Positions 55,754-64,000 of a DNA stretch of 64,000 nt are shown piece after piece (position 1 is the first letter of the stretch; every line of letters begins with the position of its first letter). The DNA is taken from contig NZ_JAAIJQ010000026.1 in the NCBI RefSeq assembly GCF_010820565.1, positions 1-64,000 on the forward strand. Reading direction: 5' to 3'. The notes under the pieces were generated by a model. That model did not search any database and was not told where the DNA came from. It saw nothing but the letters and a program-made list of their open reading frames with translations. Origin of the DNA: Thiorhodococcus minor. Its GTDB lineage: Bacteria; Pseudomonadota; Gammaproteobacteria; Chromatiales; Chromatiaceae. The position numbers were made by a program, and so were the translations under genes.

Positions 55754-58700
55754 ATGACGATCCGCACGCTCTTCGACCCCAGCAAAGATATTTCGAGGAC
55801 CATCGAGAAGGTCATTACCTACGATGCCTCCGAAGAGAGCCGACTCAAGGCCGAGATCTCCGAATACATCGTTACCGAGAGCATCGAGGAGCAGCTCTAC
55901 GCCCTGCTCGAGTCCATGCAAGCCGCCATGGATGCGGGGGACAGCAAGGACGTGCTAAGCGACATTGCCGTCTGGCTGTCCGGATTCTATGGGTCCGGCA
56001 AGAGCTCGTTCAGCAAATATCTCGGTCTTGCCTTCGATGACCAGTGCACCATCGACGGCATACCGTTCCTCAAGCACTTGCAGGACCGGCTGCATCGCTC
56101 CCAGACGAAGGCCCTGCTCGGGACTGTCGCCAAGCGCTTTCCGGCCGCGGTCGTCATGCTCGATCTCGCCAGCGAGATGCTCTCCGGGGCCACCATGGAA
56201 GACGTCTCCACGGTCCTCTACTACAAGGTTCTGCACTGGGCCGGGTATTCGCACAACCTCAAGGTGGCCGCGCTCGAGCGGATGATCGAGCAAGACGGGC
56301 GGACCGACGAGCTGCATGAGCGCGTCGCCCAAGCCCTGCCAGGTGTGACCTGGGACCGTATACAGAACAACATGCTGGCAATCGATGGCCTCATCCCCGC
56401 GATCGCCCATGAAATGTACCCATCCCTGTTCCCCGATGCGCAGTCTTTCTCCTCCAGCACGGACGGTTTCTTCCAATTCGAGGACCAGCGCGTTCAGGAG
56501 ATGATCGACATCGTCCGCGCGAAGAGCGGCAAGCAGAACATCATCTTCATCGTCGACGAAGTCGGACAGTACGTCGCCTCGCGCGACAATCTCATCCTCA
56601 ATCTGGATGGCCTGGCGAAGAACCTCAAGCGCATCGGCGGCGGCCGGGTCTGGATCATGGCCACCGCGCAGCAGACCCTGACCGAGGACGATCCTCGCGC
56701 CGCGCTCAACTCCGACAAGCTCTACAAGCTCAAGGACCGTTTCCCGATTCGAATCGACCTGGAGTCGAGCGACATCAAGGAGATTTGCTACCGTCGTCTC
56801 CTGGGCAAGTCGCCGGCCGGACAAGACGCGCTCGGCAAGTTGTTCGACACGCACGGTCAGGCCCTTCGGCATCACACCAAGCTGCAGGATGCCAAGTACT
56901 ACGACGCCGATTTCAGTCGCGACAGCTTCATCAATCTCTATCCCTTTCTGCCAGCGCATTTCGACATCCTTCTGCACCTCCTGGGGGCGCTCGCCAAGTC
57001 CACCGGGGGGATTGGTCTGCGCTCCGCCATCAAGGTCGTCCAGGACGTGCTCAAAGGGGAGGGCGGTACCGCGGCCATGGCGGATCAGCCGGTCGGCTGG
57101 CTCGCAACCACCGTGACGCTCTACGACGAGCTGAGCAAGGATATCGGCCGCGCCTTCGCCTCGGTCCATCAGGCCGTTGGCAGGGTGGCGATCCGCTTCC
57201 CCGACTCACCACTGCACCAGAACGTCGCCAAGTCCGTTGCGGTCTTGCAGATCCTCGGCAACCTGCCAGTGACCGTACAGAATGTCGCCAGTCTGATGCA
57301 TCCCGCGATCGACGCGCCATCTCAGCTCGAGGCTGTGCGCCAGGCCGTGGCCGAGATGTTGGCCGATGTTCACGTGCCGCTGGGCGAGAAGGACGGCAAT
57401 CTCGTCTTCCTGAGTGAGAAGCTGAGAGATATCGAGCAGGAGCGTGGCGCGATCGCACTGCGCAGCGTCGATGTCCGACGCATCTTCAACGAGTCTCTGC
57501 GGGAGGTCTTCGATCCACTGCCACGGATCAGCCTGCTGGGTAGCATGGCCGTGACAAGCGGTCTGAAGGTTCAGAGCGGCGGCGGCATCACCGGTCTCGC
57601 CGGAGAGCAGCATACCGTTCAGACCGTCGTCGAGCTGGTCGCGGCCAGTGACTACGAGTCGGCCAAGAATCGTGTGCTCGACGAATCGCGCAGCCGTTCG
57701 GGGCGCAACACCATTGGCTTGTTGGCCCGTGCGAACCCGGATCTCGACGATCTCGCGGGTGAGATCTATCGTTGTCAGCGCATCAGTGAGCTGCATCGCA
57801 ACGAGCCGGACCAGGAGATCAAGGACTACTGTACGGGGCAGCTCGACCGTGCCGCCAAGCTCGCCGTCCGACTGCAGAGCAAGCTCAAGCAGACCCTGCA
57901 AGCCGGCTCCTTCGTCTTCCGCGGCCAGGTCACGGCCGTGTCAGCCTTGGCCACCGACCTGCTGGAGGCGGCCAAGAAGCTACTCACCGAGGTCGCGGAG
58001 CAGGTCTTCGACCGTTATGCGGAGGCACCCGTGCGCGTCAGCACGGATACCGCCGAGAAACTGCTGAAAGTCGCTAATCCGGCAGCCATCGGAAGCACCC
58101 TGGATCCGCTCGGACTGGTCCAGACCGTCGCCGGTCGAGCGACCTTCAAGACCGATCACAAGGCGATGATCAGCATCCGCGATACCATCGACAAGCATGG
58201 CACCATGGATGGCAAGCGGCTGCTGGAGCACTTTGGCAGTGACCCCTTCGGTTGGTCGCCCGATACGACGCGCTACATCGTGGCGGTCATGCTGATGGCC
58301 GGCGAGATCAAGCTCAAGGTCTCGGGCCGGGAGGTGACGGCGGCCGGGCAGCAAGCGATCGATGCACTCAAGACCAACAACGCCTTCAAGCCCATTGGCG
58401 TCGCGCTGCGCGACGAGCGTCCCTCCATCGAGACCTTGGGCCGCGCCGCGGAGCGCCTCACCGAGCTGGTCGGTGACATGGTCATCCCGCTCGAGCAGGA
58501 GATCAGCAAGGCGGCCGCGAAGCACTTTCCGCGATTCCAGCATGACTATGGCTCTCTCGCGGAACGGCTCAGTGGACTGGGTCTGATGGGAAATGACCGA
58601 ATCGCCGCGTTGACTCAAGACATCGCTGACGTCCTTTTCACCGACGCCTCCGACGCCCCGCAGCGTTTGGGTGCCGAGTCCTCGACCATTTATGACAACC

Positions 58701-59398
58701 TGAAGTGGGCTCAGGAGGTGAAGCGTGTCCTCGACCACGGATTGGATGCTACGGTTCGCGAGCTGCAGGCCCATCGCCGCGAGATCGCCGAGCTACCGGA
58801 TACCGGTGTCCCGGGCGAGCTGCGCGATGAGCTGTCGGACGATCTCGGCACCGTGGGCGAGCGTTTGGCCCGTGAGGATTTCCATCAGCACAGCGCCGAT
58901 CTCAACTCCCAGCTCACGCACATTCAGTCCCGCATGCGCGAGGCGGTGCGCAAGCTCGCCGATCAGCAGTCGCAGCGGCGCAAGGAGGGTGCCGAGGACT
59001 TGCAACGGCTTCCCGAATGGACGGAGCTGACGCAGGAGGAGCGTGGCAACGCGCTGAGCCGACTCGATGGGCTGGCCCTGACTGTGTCCGAGGATCTGAA
59101 CGGCTTGAAGAAGCTGTTGGCGCGCGACTACGACCTCAACAGCACCTTGGACGACCTCAAGGGTTTCATCCAACGTCAAGGCCGGCGACGCGCACAACAG
59201 CGCATCGAGGAGGGGCACTCGCAGTACGGCGATGACGCTCCGCTCAAGCTCAGCAAGTCCATTGCGGTCCCGGCGAAGCTAACCTCAGCGGAAGACATCG
59301 ACGGACTGATCCAGCAACTCCGCGACATCAAGGCGCAACTCAGCCTCTATGCCGAGATCGAGGTGTCGTTCGTGATCGGAGCCCAGAATGGCCTTTGA
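55754..59398 (+). CDS. brxC: BrxC ATPase
   Basis: A 1214-residue BREX P-loop ATPase. The start MTIRTLFDPSKDISRTIEKVI is the classical BrxC opening. Walker A is SGFYGSGKSSFSKYLG (about residue 75) and Walker B is IIFIVDEVGQY. Later segments (HFDILLHLLGALAKSTGGIGLRS) and the long helical C-terminus fit the family. Length is normal. The stop overlaps the pglX start by 11 bases, so the two are coupled. Confidence 0.92.
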   Translation: MTIRTLFDPSKDISRTIEKVITYDASEESRLKAEISEYIVTESIEEQLYALLESMQAAMDAGDSKDVLSDIAVWLSGFYGSGKSSFSKYLGLAFDDQCTIDGIPFLKHLQDRLHRSQTKALLGTVAKRFPAAVVMLDLASEMLSGATMEDVSTVLYYKVLHWAGYSHNLKVAALERMIEQDGRTDELHERVAQALPGVTWDRIQNNMLAIDGLIPAIAHEMYPSLFPDAQSFSSSTDGFFQFEDQRVQEMIDIVRAKSGKQNIIFIVDEVGQYVASRDNLILNLDGLAKNLKRIGGGRVWIMATAQQTLTEDDPRAALNSDKLYKLKDRFPIRIDLESSDIKEICYRRLLGKSPAGQDALGKLFDTHGQALRHHTKLQDAKYYDADFSRDSFINLYPFLPAHFDILLHLLGALAKSTGGIGLRSAIKVVQDVLKGEGGTAAMADQPVGWLATTVTLYDELSKDIGRAFASVHQAVGRVAIRFPDSPLHQNVAKSVAVLQILGNLPVTVQNVASLMHPAIDAPSQLEAVRQAVAEMLADVHVPLGEKDGNLVFLSEKLRDIEQERGAIALRSVDVRRIFNESLREVFDPLPRISLLGSMAVTSGLKVQSGGGITGLAGEQHTVQTVVELVAASDYESAKNRVLDESRSRSGRNTIGLLARANPDLDDLAGEIYRCQRISELHRNEPDQEIKDYCTGQLDRAAKLAVRLQSKLKQTLQAGSFVFRGQVTAVSALATDLLEAAKKLLTEVAEQVFDRYAEAPVRVSTDTAEKLLKVANPAAIGSTLDPLGLVQTVAGRATFKTDHKAMISIRDTIDKHGTMDGKRLLEHFGSDPFGWSPDTTRYIVAVMLMAGEIKLKVSGREVTAAGQQAIDALKTNNAFKPIGVALRDERPSIETLGRAAERLTELVGDMVIPLEQEISKAAAKHFPRFQHDYGSLAERLSGLGLMGNDRIAALTQDIADVLFTDASDAPQRLGAESSTIYDNLKWAQEVKRVLDHGLDATVRELQAHRREIAELPDTGVPGELRDELSDDLGTVGERLAREDFHQHSADLNSQLTHIQSRMREAVRKLADQQSQRRKEGAEDLQRLPEWTELTQEERGNALSRLDGLALTVSEDLNGLKKLLARDYDLNSTLDDLKGFIQRQGRRRAQQRIEEGHSQYGDDAPLKLSKSIAVPAKLTSAEDIDGLIQQLRDIKAQLSLYAEIEVSFVIGAQNGL

Positions 59399-61760
59399 CC
59401 AAACGACCAGAAATCGCCTGCAGCGCTTCGTCAACGAGGCGCGCAGTCTCTTGGAAGAAGAGCTGACGCGGCAGCTTCAGAACGACTATGGGATGGATCC
59501 CGGCTCAGGCTCCGTCACGGATCTCGGCAACCTGGGGCATCTGAGCGATGCCCAGCGCGAGACCGCCCGCATCCTGCGCGACACCCTGGCGCACTACCAA
59601 GCCAGCGGCGGCGCGGAGGCCAAGCCCGTGCTCCAGCGGATCGTCCGCGAGCAGGCGTTCACCGTGCTCAACCGGCTGGCCGCCCTGCGGATGGCGGAGG
59701 CCCGGGGGCTGCTGATCGAATCGGTCGGCAACGGTTACCAGTCCCAGGGCTTTCAGCTCTATGCCCGTCTGGCGGGCGCCGGGCTGGGTGAGACCGGCGA
59801 CGTCTACCGAGCCTTCCTGTTCAGCGTCTTCGACGAGCAGGCGCTCGACCTGCCGTTCCTGTTCGACCGCTTCTCTCCCCAGGGGCGGTTGTTTCCGCGC
59901 GAATCGGCGCTGCTGCCGCTACTCGCCCTGATCAACGACCCCGAGATCGCACCCCTCTGGGCCGAGGACGAGACCATCGGCTGGATCTACCAGTACTTCA
60001 ACTCCAAGGAAGAGCGCAAGGCGATGCGTGACGCCAGCCAGGCGCCGCGCAACAGCCGCGAGCTGGCCGTGCGCAACCAGTTCTTCACGCCGCGCTATGT
60101 GGTGGAGTTTCTGATCGACAACACGCTGGGGCGGCTTTGGCTCAACGCCACCGGCGGTCAGACCGTCCTGCGCGACCGGTGCCGGTATCTGTTGGGGGGT
60201 AGTAGGCAGAATGCAGTAGGCAGTAGGCAGAATGCAGTAGGCAGTAGGCAGAATGGGGTAGGCAGTAGGCAGAATGGGGTAGGCAGTAGACAGGAGGTAG
60301 AGGGCGATGCACGCTCTGCCGACTTCGCTCTGCGCGACCCGAGAGCCATCAGGTTGCTCGACCCTGCTTGTGGGTCGATGCACTTCGGACTCTATGCCTT
60401 CGACCTTTTTTTGGAGATTTACCGCGAGGCCTGGGATTGGGAAGAATGCCTTAGGCAGCCAGCGGAGGGCGGAAAGCAGGATGTAGAGGGTAGAGGAACG
60501 GTTGATGGGCGGAATGAATTATCGGGACTTGATTGCGTGGCAGAAATCGATGGATCTCGTGGACGAGATCTATCGACTGACTCGCCAGTTTCCGCCGGAG
60601 GAGAAGTTTGGGCTCAGCAATCAATTGCGTCGGGCGGCGGTTTCGATTCCCTCCAACATCGCAGAAGGCCAGGGACGACAGAGTCAGGCGGAGCTGATCC
60701 GTTTTCTACAGATCGCGCATGGCTCGCTGAGGGAAGTCGAGACGCAGATTATGATTGCATGTCGGCAGGCCTACATCATGCCAGCGGAGGAGAAACGGAC
60801 ACTCGAAATGTCAGCGGAAGCAGGCCGACTGATCCAAGGACTGATCAACAAACTGAAACAGCGCTGAGCCCTCCATCTGCTTACTGCCCTCTGCATTCTG
60901 CCTACTCGACGAAGGAGTCCTTCCTGCGCGATGTCCCGCGTCTCATCATCGAGCACAATATCCACGGGGTCGATATCGACCCGCGCGCCGCGCAGATCGC
61001 CTCCCTGGCGCTCTGGCTACGGGCGCAGCGCGCCTGGCACGAGGCTGGCGTCAAGGCCCAGGAGCGTCCCGCGGTCGGTCGGGGTCACGTGGTCGCGGCC
61101 GTTGCGCCGCCCGCCGAGCCGGAGCTGCGCCGTCAGCTCGCGGGTCAGCTCGATCATCTCGATGCCGAGCTGTTCGAGCGCACCCTCAAGCTGCTGCGCG
61201 GGCTGCCCGAGCTGGGCGTGCTGTTGCACATCGAGCGCGAGCTGCCGGCCCTGATCCGCGAGGTCTTTGGTGAGCATGGCCCGCTTTTCGAGGAAACGGA
61301 CATGGCCCAGTGGCACAAGGCCGAGGCCCGTCTGCGGGAGGCGCTGACCGCGTTCGCTCAGGCGGCCCAGTCGACCTATCAGGGCCGGCTCTTCGCCCAG
61401 GACGCGCTCCAAGGGCTGCGGCTGATCGACTTGGTGCGCGAGCCGTTCGACGTGGTCGTCATGAATCCACCCTTCGGTGCGCTCTCCAGCGGCGTCAAGG
61501 AACGGCTGGCCAAGGCCTATCCGCGTAGCAAGAACGACCTCCTGGCGATCTTCGTCGAGCGCGGGCTGGATCTGCTGCGGCCGGGCGGGCGACTCGGCGC
61601 CATCACCTCGCGCACTTGTTTCTTCCTGTCGAGCTTCCAGAAGTGGCGTGAGGGTATCGTGCTGGGCGTCGCCGAGCCGGAGGTCATGGCCGATCTGGGA
61701 CATGGCGTCATGGACGATGCCATGGTGGAAGCGGCGGCCTATTGTTTGGTCAAACGGTGA
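59388..61760 (+). CDS. pglX: PglX adenine methyltransferase, N-terminal two thirds, with insertions
   Basis: A 790-residue N-terminal part of the BREX methyltransferase Pgl[19 protein letters not shown], motif [41 protein letters not shown] and the catalytic NPPFG (in [16 protein letters not shown]) are all present. Two in-frame additions interrupt it: four SRQN(A/G)VG repeats just before motif I, and about 140 residues between motif I and the DIDPRA box that are the shadow frame of an embedded four-helix-bundle gene. A stop follows [11 protein letters not shown], where full-length PglX would continue. The C-terminal part resumes at 63111 in the same frame. Confidence 0.88.
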   Translation: MAFDQTTRNRLQRFVNEARSLLEEELTRQLQNDYGMDPGSGSVTDLGNLGHLSDAQRETARILRDTLAHYQASGGAEAKPVLQRIVREQAFTVLNRLAALRMAEARGLLIESVGNGYQSQGFQLYARLAGAGLGETGDVYRAFLFSVFDEQALDLPFLFDRFSPQGRLFPRESALLPLLALINDPEIAPLWAEDETIGWIYQYFNSKEERKAMRDASQAPRNSRELAVRNQFFTPRYVVEFLIDNTLGRLWLNATGGQTVLRDRCRYLLGGSRQNAVGSRQNAVGSRQNGVGSRQNGVGSRQEVEGDARSADFALRDPRAIRLLDPACGSMHFGLYAFDLFLEIYREAWDWEECLRQPAEGGKQDVEGRGTVDGRNELSGLDCVAEIDGSRGRDLSTDSPVSAGGEVWAQQSIASGGGFDSLQHRRRPGTTESGGADPFSTDRAWLAEGSRDADYDCMSAGLHHASGGETDTRNVSGSRPTDPRTDQQTETALSPPSAYCPLHSAYSTKESFLRDVPRLIIEHNIHGVDIDPRAAQIASLALWLRAQRAWHEAGVKAQERPAVGRGHVVAAVAPPAEPELRRQLAGQLDHLDAELFERTLKLLRGLPELGVLLHIERELPALIREVFGEHGPLFEETDMAQWHKAEARLREALTAFAQAAQSTYQGRLFAQDALQGLRLIDLVREPFDVVVMNPPFGALSSGVKERLAKAYPRSKNDLLAIFVERGLDLLRPGGRLGAITSRTCFFLSSFQKWREGIVLGVAEPEVMADLGHGVMDDAMVEAAAYCLVKR
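60201..60291 (+). repeat. 21-bp tandem repeat (three heptamers) inside pglX
   Basis: Four copies of a 21-bp unit built from heptamers AGTAGGC, AGAATGC or AGAATGG, and a third AGTAGGC or GGTAGGC, plus a partial fifth. Because 21 is divisible by three, pglX stays open and gains repeated SRQN(A/G)VG. The first 16 bases recur in reverse complement at 60891-60906. Confidence 0.95.
60502..60867 (+). CDS. Four-helix-bundle (S23/IVS-type) protein embedded in pglX
   Basis: A 121-residue protein, with real translation perhaps from the second or third methionine. [21 protein letters not shown], then [20 protein letters not shown] and [10 protein letters not shown] are the signature of the four-helix-bundle family first seen in 23S rRNA intervening sequences. 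It lies in the +1 frame relative to pglX, between methylase motif I and the DIDPRA box. Flanking heptamer-like purine-rich sequence (about 60452-60500 and 60869-60906) suggests it arrived as a repeat-bounded unit. These proteins have no settled function. Confidence 0.9.
   Translation: MMGGMNYRDLIAWQKSMDLVDEIYRLTRQFPPEEKFGLSNQLRRAAVSIPSNIAEGQGRQSQAELIRFLQIAHGSLREVETQIMIACRQAYIMPAEEKRTLEMSAEAGRLIQGLINKLKQR
60891..60906 (-). repeat. 16-bp inverted copy of the pglX repeat
   Basis: Exact reverse complement of 60201-60216, placed just after the four-helix-bundle gene. Together the two copies bracket about 700 bases of pglX, including motif I and the embedded gene. Confidence 0.9.
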
Positions 61761-61762
61761 AG

Positions 61763-61797
61763 GCAGTGGGCAGTGGGCAGTGGGCAGTGGGCAGTAG
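61763..61797 (+). repeat. Heptanucleotide tandem repeat GGCAGTG x5 at the pglX break
   Basis: Four perfect GGCAGTG copies and one GGCAGTA start two bases after the pglX stop. The tract marks the left edge of the interruption between the two parts of pglX. Confidence 0.95.
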
Positions 61798-61877
61798 CAG
61801 GATACCCTGCGTTCTACCGGCTTGGAGGAACGGCGTGTCTGCCCCATCGGCCGATAGGCAAAGTGCGGAGGTAATGC

Positions 61878-62123
61878 ATGTTGACGACTGTTGAAGGTAT
61901 CTACGAGAACGGTCAGATCCATTTGCTGGAGTCGCTGCCGGGCGTGGCGCGAGCGCGGGTCGTTATTACCGTTCTTCCGGAAACCATGTCTCCCTTGCCG
62001 TCCCAGGATGGCTCGCCACTCGACTGGTCGTTGAGTGAGGAAGAGCGCCAGATTTGGGAGGATCTGCCTGACTTTCGAGAAATGCATCCGATTACGTTGG
62101 ATGCGCTGGACGATAAGCCGTGA
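61878..62123 (+). CDS. DUF104-like antitoxin
   Basis: An 81-residue protein. The start MLTTVEGIYENGQIHLLESLP with RARVVITVLPE is the pattern of the DUF104/AF2212-like antitoxins; the acidic C-terminal tail (DWSLSEEERQIWEDL) would bind the toxin. A GGAGG site precedes ATG 61878. The stop overlaps the GTG of the PIN toxin gene, the normal toxin-antitoxin arrangement. Confidence 0.82.
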   Translation: MLTTVEGIYENGQIHLLESLPGVARARVVITVLPETMSPLPSQDGSPLDWSLSEEERQIWEDLPDFREMHPITLDALDDKP

Positions 62124-62524
62124 AATACCTGCTCGATACCAACATCCTGAGCTACCTAATGCGCGGCTCCTCTACCGTACGGGCAAATTTCGATCGGACG
62201 GCCGAATCCGCTGGAAGCCAGTTCGTCCTGAGTCCGGTGGTCGACTACGAGATCCGCCGCTATCTGTTGCTCAAAGGCGCGACTCGCAACTTGGCTCAGT
62301 ACCAAGCACTGACGTCGACTTGGCTAACACCAACGTTCGACACCGCGCATTGGGAGCATGCGATCACCCTTTGGAGTGAGCGTCATCGTATCGGCAAGCC
62401 GATCGCTGATGCTGATCTACTCATCGCCGTGACGGCACTGCGTCAGGATGCCGCGCTGATCACGAACAACTCCGCCCACTTCGAGGGGCTGGGTCTCCGC
62501 CTAGAAGACTGGAGCCAGATGTGA
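62120..62524 (+). CDS. vapC: VapC-type PIN-domain toxin
   Basis: A 134-residue PIN ribonuclease. The acidic site residues are in YLLDTNILSYLM, VVDYEIRRYL, IADADLLIAV and the ending ALITNNSAHFEGL, as in VapC RNases, with the last acidic position replaced by asparagine as often seen. Translation starts at GTG 62120 by overlap with the antitoxin. The pair sits inside the interrupted pglX and may stabilise the insertion. Confidence 0.87.
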   Translation: MKYLLDTNILSYLMRGSSTVRANFDRTAESAGSQFVLSPVVDYEIRRYLLLKGATRNLAQYQALTSTWLTPTFDTAHWEHAITLWSERHRIGKPIADADLLIAVTALRQDAALITNNSAHFEGLGLRLEDWSQM

Positions 62525-62690
62525 GGACGCTCCGGATGTCGATTCCCTTCGAGAGCATCAGCGGTGGTCGGCAAGAGGATCGCGGACGCTCAGATTGGCG
62601 ACGACGTTGGAGCATGGGGGCGAGCAGTCGGAGCCATATGGATAATGCGCGAAGGGGCAATCGGCATTTCGGAAGGATGCGGATAGAACG

Positions 62691-62948
62691 ATGAAGCGCC
62701 AGATTCCCAAACGTCCGCGTCAGGAGCCGTTGATCGAGTCCATCTTGCCGGAGCCGTCCGAGCCGGCAACCGACGATGGGTTCATCGTGGGCGATGCTGT
62801 GGTCAATGTCTACCAGCCACGCACGGAATTGGGCCGCCGGCTCGTGGAGCTGCGGCGTGCCCATCTTCTCGGTGGCGGGAAGCTGCTCGACTGGGATGAG
62901 ATCGAAGCGGAAGCGCGCGAGCGGCGTGGTGGAGTCGCGAATGCCTAA
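62691..62948 (+). CDS. Small antitoxin-like protein without a toxin
   Basis: An 85-residue protein. Its C-terminal half TELGRRLVELRRAHLLGGGK with LLDWDEIEAEARERRGG resembles the ends of small antitoxins that partner PIN toxins. No toxin gene follows; the next ORF overlaps by eight bases. It may be a leftover of a second module within the pglX interruption. Confidence 0.55.
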   Translation: MKRQIPKRPRQEPLIESILPEPSEPATDDGFIVGDAVVNVYQPRTELGRRLVELRRAHLLGGGKLLDWDEIEAEARERRGGVANA

Positions 62949-63114
62949 CCGAACCGACATCGACGCCAACGGCCTGATGGCAGCGCGGCAGGGGGAGAGC
63001 GAGGCGGCGCTCGAGGCCCAGGTCGACAATCTCCTTTCCGCCGAAAAACCAACCAAGCCCATGTTTCGCGCGAGCGAGATCCCGATGACATCGCTGCGGG
63101 AGTCCGCATCATGA
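62941..63114 (+). CDS. Short hypothetical ORF before the pglX 3' part
   Basis: A 57-residue ORF (MPNRTDIDANGLMAARQGES start) that overlaps the previous gene by eight bases and the following pglX part by ATGA. The tight overlaps suggest that it is translated and couples the pglX 3' part to the upstream genes. I do not recognise it. Confidence 0.45.
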   Translation: MPNRTDIDANGLMAARQGESEAALEAQVDNLLSAEKPTKPMFRASEIPMTSLRESAS

Positions 63115-64000
63115 CCCAATTCCTGCGCCTGCTGGCGGAAGACGACAAGGCCCAAGCCCTTCTGGAGACCTGCACCCGACTGCGCGCGGGCGAGGATGAT
63201 TCGCGACATTTCGAGGTGACGCCGGATGCCTTCGATGCGGTGCCGGGGAAGCCCTTTGCCTATTGGGTGAGCGAGGCTGTGCGTGAGACGTTTGTTTCTC
63301 TTCCATCAATGTCTGGCATTGGAGGGGGGGCAAAATGTGGATTAGGCACGTTAGATGATTTCCGTTTTCTGAGGTTGTGGTGGGAGGCTCCCGGCGAACA
63401 TTGGATTGATTTTGCAAAGGGAGGGAATTTTTCTCCGTGGTATTCGGACATTCATCTGCTTCTCTCGTGGCAAGAAAGTGGAAAGGAGCTAAAGCAATTT
63501 GTCCAGGATAAGGTAGGAAGCGCGAGCAGGAAGATTCAGGCTCAAGACTTCTACTTTCGGCCAGGTCTCACATGGCCAAGGCGGACGAATGGTCTCAGTT
63601 TTCGAGTCATGCCAGCCGGCTGCATCTTCGCTGATAAGGGTCCAGCGGCGTTTGTTGTTGATGATGATCCAGATGAAATCTTTGGACTTTGCGCGGTACT
63701 CAATAGCCGCGCCTTTGACTTGCTGGTCTCTGTTCAATTGGCACGTACCGAGTTGGCGCAGTCCTATGAAGTTGGACTCATCCAGCAGACTCCCATCCCC
63801 CAACTGACCACTGACCACCGACCACTGACCACGCTCGCAAAGCGAGCCTGGTCCCTCAAACGCACCCTCGACACCGTCAACGAGACCTCCCACGCCTTCC
63901 TGCTTCCAGCCACCCTACGCCCACGACTCGGCGACTACGACCCGCCAGCCATCCAAGCCGAGCTAGAGCAGATCCAAGCCGAGATCGACAGCATCGCCTT
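63111..64000 (+). CDS. pglX: PglX C-terminal part, runs off the window
   Basis: The frame is open from ATG 63111 to the window end (296 codons seen). FLRLLAEDDKAQALL, FDAVPGKPFAYWVSEAVRE, DDFRFLRLWWEAP, DFYFRPGLTWPRRT and CIFADKGPAAFVV are the conserved C-terminal target-recognition half of PglX. It has the same frame as the N-terminal part, 3723 bases downstream of its start. Bases from about 63280 to 63780 are visibly more AT-rich than the rest of the gene. TGACCAC heptamers at 63804-63831 lie in the coding sequence. Whether the two parts work together is not known. Confidence 0.85.
   Translation, partial: MTQFLRLLAEDDKAQALLETCTRLRAGEDDSRHFEVTPDAFDAVPGKPFAYWVSEAVRETFVSLPSMSGIGGGAKCGLGTLDDFRFLRLWWEAPGEHWIDFAKGGNFSPWYSDIHLLLSWQESGKELKQFVQDKVGSASRKIQAQDFYFRPGLTWPRRTNGLSFRVMPAGCIFADKGPAAFVVDDDPDEIFGLCAVLNSRAFDLLVSVQLARTELAQSYEVGLIQQTPIPQLTTDHRPLTTLAKRAWSLKRTLDTVNETSHAFLLPATLRPRLGDYDPPAIQAELEQIQAEIDSIA
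63804..63831 (+). repeat. Heptanucleotide tandem repeat TGACCAC x4 in the pglX 3' part
   Basis: Four units (third reads CGACCAC) of the same heptamer as at 30307-30362, here translated as part of LTTDHRPLTT. The coding frame stays open. Confidence 0.9.

Noticed and set aside
61758-63111. The pglX break as a simple sequencing frameshift
   Set aside because: The two parts are separated by over 1.3 kb of unrelated genes with a toxin-antitoxin pair, which a base error cannot create.

Overview
The window is high-GC gammaproteobacterial DNA. The host is probably a purple sulfur bacterium or a relative; this is a low-confidence impression from base composition and the heptanucleotide tandem repeats. 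The backbone is an integrative and conjugative element (ICE) with the gene order of the SXT/R391 family. An F-type mating-pair block comes first (traC end, trbI-like, trhF, trbC-traW fusion, traU, traN; 1-6594). The ssb-bet-exo-cobS-like-WGR-DUF3150-cobT-like-methylase-radC block follows (27251-36563). In SXT/R391 elements the traN-ssb interval and the radC-traF interval are cargo hotspots. Here both are filled with large defence-type islands.

Island A (about 6.6-27 kb) begins with a SAM methyltransferase and an RtcR-like sigma54 activator with a CARF-type sensor (8223-9737). A nine-gene co-directional operon follows: DUF4258 protein, TerY-like vWA protein, PP2C phosphatase, protein kinase, SF1 helicase, a winged-helix/HEPN-like protein, a coiled-coil McrB-like AAA ATPase and an McrC-like partner. 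This is an enlarged TerY-phosphorylation-triad system. Unrelated cargo (methionine sulfoxide reductase fusion, NAD(P)-binding oxidoreductase, YaeQ) lies between it and the ICE recombination genes.

Island B (36.8 kb to the window end) has a macro-HEPN fusion gene and a second RtcR-like activator (minus strand, 38042-39556). Divergent from the activator is an operon of about 24 kb: ARPP-1 protein, an unknown 1153-residue protein, a giant DUF1998 helicase, a GrpE-like protein, an Hsp70-like protein, then brxE, brxA, brxB, brxC and pglX, a type 6-like BREX order. A sigma54 -24/-12 promoter stands in front of this operon, and a weaker one in front of the island A operon. Both intergenic regions carry the same 34-bp motif with 26 identities, so the two islands appear to be switched by related ligand-sensing sigma54 activators.

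The pglX gene is remarkable. It carries in-frame heptamer-repeat tracts, an embedded four-helix-bundle gene next to 16-bp inverted repeats, and an interruption of about 1.35 kb holding a toxin-antitoxin pair. Its C-terminal part resumes at 63111 and runs off the window.

A further unusual feature is a family of structured leaders. Eight ICE-core genes are preceded by tandem, mutually exclusive GC-rich hairpins. Three of these leaders are extended to three hairpins, one showing compensatory change. They resemble, in position and gene company, the computationally described radC RNA motif.
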